In this document: positions 33,176-35,690 of the stretch, one piece after another
How positions within the stretch are numbered: the stretch's first letter is position 1
Layout of the letters: every line of letters starts with the position of its first letter
Assembly (NCBI GenBank): GCA_937871785.1
Contig: CALMON010000236.1
Coordinates: 2,753-38,442, forward strand
Length of the DNA stretch: 35,690 nucleotides
Source: an uncultured Granulicella sp.
GTDB taxonomy: Bacteria > Acidobacteriota > Terriglobia > Terriglobales > Acidobacteriaceae
Direction of reading: 5' to 3'
Program-made: the position numbers and the translations under genes
The notes under the pieces: model-generated
Database searches by the model: none
What the model was told of the DNA's origin: nothing
What the model saw: only the letters and a program-made list of their open reading frames with translations

Positions 33176-35177
33176 ATGGCTGCGGCTCTCCTTTTTTTGT
33201 TGCTTTCACAAACTCCGCCCGGTTGTAGTACCGAACCCCGTCGACTTCCTCATAATCAAGCACAGTGGCCGCTCCGTTCGCCGTCGTGGAGGACACACTC
33301 TGCCGCTTGGTTACAGCCTTGGCATCGCCCCCGCTCACCAGAGCTTCGTCCAGCACCCTACCCCGCAGCGTTCCCTTGGAGGTCATCGGCACGCCCAGGA
33401 TCTTTGCCAGCGTGGGCGCGATATCGACGTTGCCGGAAGCGGTGTCGTCGACGAAGCCGGCCTTGAAGTCCGGCCCGATCGCGGCCATGTTGTTCCACGT
33501 CTGCTCGCGGCCAAAGCCGCCGTGCATGCCTTGGCCTTCCTGCAGCGAGGTGTCGGAAATCTGCGCCGCGCTGCCGATGTCTCCCGGCGTTCCGTAGAAC
33601 ACCTTGTACGTGACGACGATCGCCGGTCGCGGCACAGCACTTGTCCCGACCAGGCCGATGTCGCTCAGGCGCAGCGCGCCCGGGCAGGCCAGCGGCGAAA
33701 GGCAATATTTGTCGTCCACGAACAAGCCACCGACGTAGTCCAGCTTCGTCATTGCGTCAAGCGCGCGGTGCACCGCCGCCGCATCACCCGTCGGCGCGTA
33801 AACGAGGTCGGACCCACCGTTCGCGGCCACAATCAACTCGGCATCCGCGCCGTCCTCACGCAACACCGCTTTGCCCAGAAGCGCGCTCCCGCCCACGGGG
33901 TAATGCGCCGCACTTGCGTCCGCGGTCAGCTCGCCGTAAGGCTGCGGCGCTTTGCCCGCAACCCCCGTGTCGAACAACCGCAAGCCAAGCCGAAAGGCGA
34001 GATCGATGGCGAGAAAGCCGGTCGGCAGCGTGCCTTCGGGCTCAGCCGCGTCCTTGCCGCTCAGCGCATAGTGCTGCCGGGCGGAGTGCTCCGCCGTCCC
34101 CACGGCGCCCGGCGAAATTTCGCGCCGGCTGATCGTCGCAAAGCCGTGGTCCGAGGTCAGCAGCACGTCGGTGTTTGCCTTGATCGCGGGATGCGCGTCC
34201 AGCCAATCGAGCAACTGCTTCAGGCAGTGGTCGGCGTTGCGCAAACCGCGCTTGGAAGTTTCACCATTGATGCCCGGCGTTAGCGTTTGCAGGCTGTCGC
34301 CTTCGTTGTGCTGCGTGCCGTCCGGGTCACGCGACCAGAACAGCAACACGAACGGCTGCGCTTTCGCCGCAAAGCCGGGCAGCAGCACCTGCGTGGCGAC
34401 GTCTGCCATCCACTGCTCCTGCACGTGGTTGCTGTCGAGCGTGCCGGCGGTCTGCGCGTCGCCGTGGAAGCCGTTGCTGTACGGCGACGCATCCGCATAC
34501 CCGTTGGACCGCGAAGGCGACGTCGGAGCCAGCCCAGCGCGGCGCATACCGGCAAGAACCTCCGGCGGCAAAGGTAGGCCGTTCCGGCTGCCGGTCGAAT
34601 CGTCCACCACAATGGCGCCGTTCGTCGCCAGAGCCGGGCTCTTGCTACCCGCACCCTTCCACCCGACAGCCTCGATCTGCTGGATGGCCGTCGGCCCGAG
34701 CTTGCCTACCGAAGCCACCGCATACCCCGCCGCGCGCACCGCCGAAAGCAGGGTTTGCTCACCAAGGTAGTTACCGCCGAACAGCAGATTCATATCCGCC
34801 AGCACGGCATCGTCTTCAAGAAACGGAGTGGTCGTGCCGGAGCCCGCCGCGGCTCCCGGGTTCGCCAATCGCACCCCCGGGTAGATGGCATTGCTGAAGT
34901 CGCCAGTGTCGCCCAGTCCGTGTCCCGTGGCTATGGCCGAGGCGTTCGCCGTGGTAAACGTCGGGAAAACCGAGTGGCTGTCCCGCAGGTCCACGCCTTC
35001 TGTCCGAACCCGCAAAAACGTCGGCATATCGGCGGCAGTTACCGACCCGCGCCGCAGACCATCCGCCACAAACACGATGACGTTTCGCTTCGGTACAGCC
35101 GTTTGCTGCGCCCCCACCGTGGCGAGCGAGCAGCAGCTCAACCCAAGAATTATCCCGACCCGAAAAGAGGCAAACAT
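33174..35177 (-). CDS. exported type I phosphodiesterase/nucleotide pyrophosphatase-family (alkaline phosphatase superfamily) enzyme
   Basis: A 667-residue hydrolase of phosphate esters. The ATG at 35177 opens a signal peptide (MFASFRVGIILGLSCCSLAT), likely cut after VGA at residues 21-23, giving a periplasmic or secreted enzyme. Metal and catalytic residues of the superfamily are visible: Asp39 in VFVADG, nucleophile Thr75 in FPTFTTANASAIATGH, WSRDPDGTQHN supplying an Asp and a His, TSDHGF for the next Asp-His pair, and a late histidine in GMHGGFG. PTLAKILGVP near the end is also typical. The fold matches NPP/PhoX-unrelated phosphodiesterases; the substrate is unknown. It converges on the toxin remnant and is divergent from the sulfatase pseudogene by about 140 bp. 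Confidence 0.88.
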   Translation of the reverse strand: MFASFRVGIILGLSCCSLATVGAQQTAVPKRNVIVFVADGLRRGSVTAADMPTFLRVRTEGVDLRDSHSVFPTFTTANASAIATGHGLGDTGDFSNAIYPGVRLANPGAAAGSGTTTPFLEDDAVLADMNLLFGGNYLGEQTLLSAVRAAGYAVASVGKLGPTAIQQIEAVGWKGAGSKSPALATNGAIVVDDSTGSRNGLPLPPEVLAGMRRAGLAPTSPSRSNGYADASPYSNGFHGDAQTAGTLDSNHVQEQWMADVATQVLLPGFAAKAQPFVLLFWSRDPDGTQHNEGDSLQTLTPGINGETSKRGLRNADHCLKQLLDWLDAHPAIKANTDVLLTSDHGFATISRREISPGAVGTAEHSARQHYALSGKDAAEPEGTLPTGFLAIDLAFRLGLRLFDTGVAGKAPQPYGELTADASAAHYPVGGSALLGKAVLREDGADAELIVAANGGSDLVYAPTGDAAAVHRALDAMTKLDYVGGLFVDDKYCLSPLACPGALRLSDIGLVGTSAVPRPAIVVTYKVFYGTPGDIGSAAQISDTSLQEGQGMHGGFGREQTWNNMAAIGPDFKAGFVDDTASGNVDIAPTLAKILGVPMTSKGTLRGRVLDEALVSGGDAKAVTKRQSVSSTTANGAATVLDYEEVDGVRYYNRAEFVKATKKGEPQP

Positions 35178-35315
35178 AGCCGCAGCATACCCGACATCTC
35201 CCGATCGCGCACCAACGATCTGTAACAAACCCACCCTTTCGAGGTGCAATACACTAAGCTTCTAAAAAGCCCAGTCGTCGCTTCAGGCCAATGGCATCAG
35301 CAAGGGAGCCTCTCC

Positions 35316-35690
35316 ATGGCGCGTCCGTTCCTGCATCTCTCGCTTGTTTGCACCTTATCCGCCACTGCCGTTGCGCAACAGGGTATAGCCCCGCAACCGG
35401 ACCGTACCGTTCTGCCAATGGCTCCGCCGCCGTTCACGGGGAACGTCGGCACCACGTTCGCGGACTCGACGCCCGCCGCCGAGCCGCGCGCGCACGCTCC
35501 GGCCGGCGCGCCCCACGTGCTGCTGGTCCTGATCGACGACGCCGGCTTTGGCCAGTCCGGCACCTTCGGCGGCCTTATCCCCACGCCGACCCTTGACGGC
35601 CTCGCGGCCAATGGCCTGCGCTACAACCGCTTCCACGTTTGAAGAAACCTTCGACATCGGCGAAGACACCGCGTCGCCCGTGGGTGCGTA
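35316..35690 (+). pseudogene. arylsulfatase with large internal deletion and frameshift (runs off window)
   Basis: The ATG at 35316 with GGGAG 8-9 nt upstream opens a signal peptide (MARPFLHLSLVCTLSATAVA). The sulfatase N-terminus follows, with metal ligands in LLVLIDDAGFGQSGTFGG and then PTLDGLAANGLRYNRFH. In the family this leads at once to the formylglycine motif CxPxR. Here the frame instead reaches a stop at 35640. From 35638, one base out of phase, the sequence reads FEETFDIGEDTASPVGAY, which matches the conserved C-terminal end of these arylsulfatases (ETFDxGEDTGTPV). The middle, including the catalytic cysteine and roughly 600 residues, is therefore missing. An assembly join is the main alternative. 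Confidence 0.72.

Noticed and set aside
33078-34283. A 401-codon + strand frame opposite the phosphatase gene
   Set aside because: Only its first 30 residues are meaningful (the toxin remnant); the rest is the antisense shadow of the phosphatase gene.
1-35690. CRISPR array, prophage or intact insertion sequence
   Set aside because: No regularly spaced repeats, phage structural genes, integrase or complete transposase were seen.

Overview
The window is high-GC bacterial chromosome. It most likely comes from an acidobacterium of the Terriglobia/Acidobacteriaceae type. That assignment is an inference from the gene mix (kumamolisin-like S53 peptidase, twin Crp-like regulators, a very short RNA polymerase omega-like protein, Rho without the long N-terminal insertion of Actinobacteria); no rRNA or other marker is present to prove it. 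Coding density is high and most of the sequence is ordinary chromosomal core.

Layout. 1-3.6 kb: a membrane-anchored TlpA-type thioredoxin, divergent arabinose-5-phosphate isomerase (Kdo synthesis, implying an LPS-bearing outer membrane), and two tandem paralogous Crp/Fnr-type regulators. 3.7-9.8 kb: prolyl-tRNA synthetase, a bifunctional class A penicillin-binding protein, and an S53 (sedolisin) peptidase, all on the + strand. 9.9-21.7 kb: a long run on the - strand, read from high to low coordinates: cheA-cheW-cheY-cheB-cheR, then Lhr helicase, a Nei/MutM-type DNA glycosylase and a small uncharacterised protein. 21.8-26.2 kb: cytidine deaminase and pyrimidine-nucleoside phosphorylase, a small hypothetical gene and a cold-shock protein on the - strand, then a NupC-type nucleoside transporter. 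Together deaminase, phosphorylase and transporter give a pyrimidine-nucleoside salvage set. 26.3-31.1 kb: an acyl-CoA dehydrogenase (+), converging on rho, an omega-like 65-residue gene with its own intrinsic terminator, and a YifB/ComM AAA+ protein (all -). 31.2-35.7 kb: a single-chain Fe-S L-serine dehydratase, a decayed ParDE-like toxin-antitoxin pair, an exported type I phosphodiesterase/alkaline-phosphatase-family enzyme on the - strand, and a divergent arylsulfatase gene that has collapsed by an internal deletion.

I see no tRNA, rRNA, CRISPR array, intact insertion sequence or prophage. I do not see a convincing undescribed multi-gene system. The observations most worth checking are: the arylsulfatase reduced to its signal peptide plus N-terminal metal site fused out of frame to its C-terminal end (35316-35690); the fossil toxin-antitoxin module (32796-33175); the receptor-less chemosensory operon whose CheA lacks a recognisable P2 domain and carries two CheW-like domains; the cytosine-rich, guanine-poor rho leader, consistent with Rho autoregulation; and the omega-like gene with its own terminator just upstream of rho. 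Several genes are best read from TTG or GTG starts supported by Shine-Dalgarno spacing or paralogue alignment (second Crp-like regulator, NupC, CheA, possibly Lhr).
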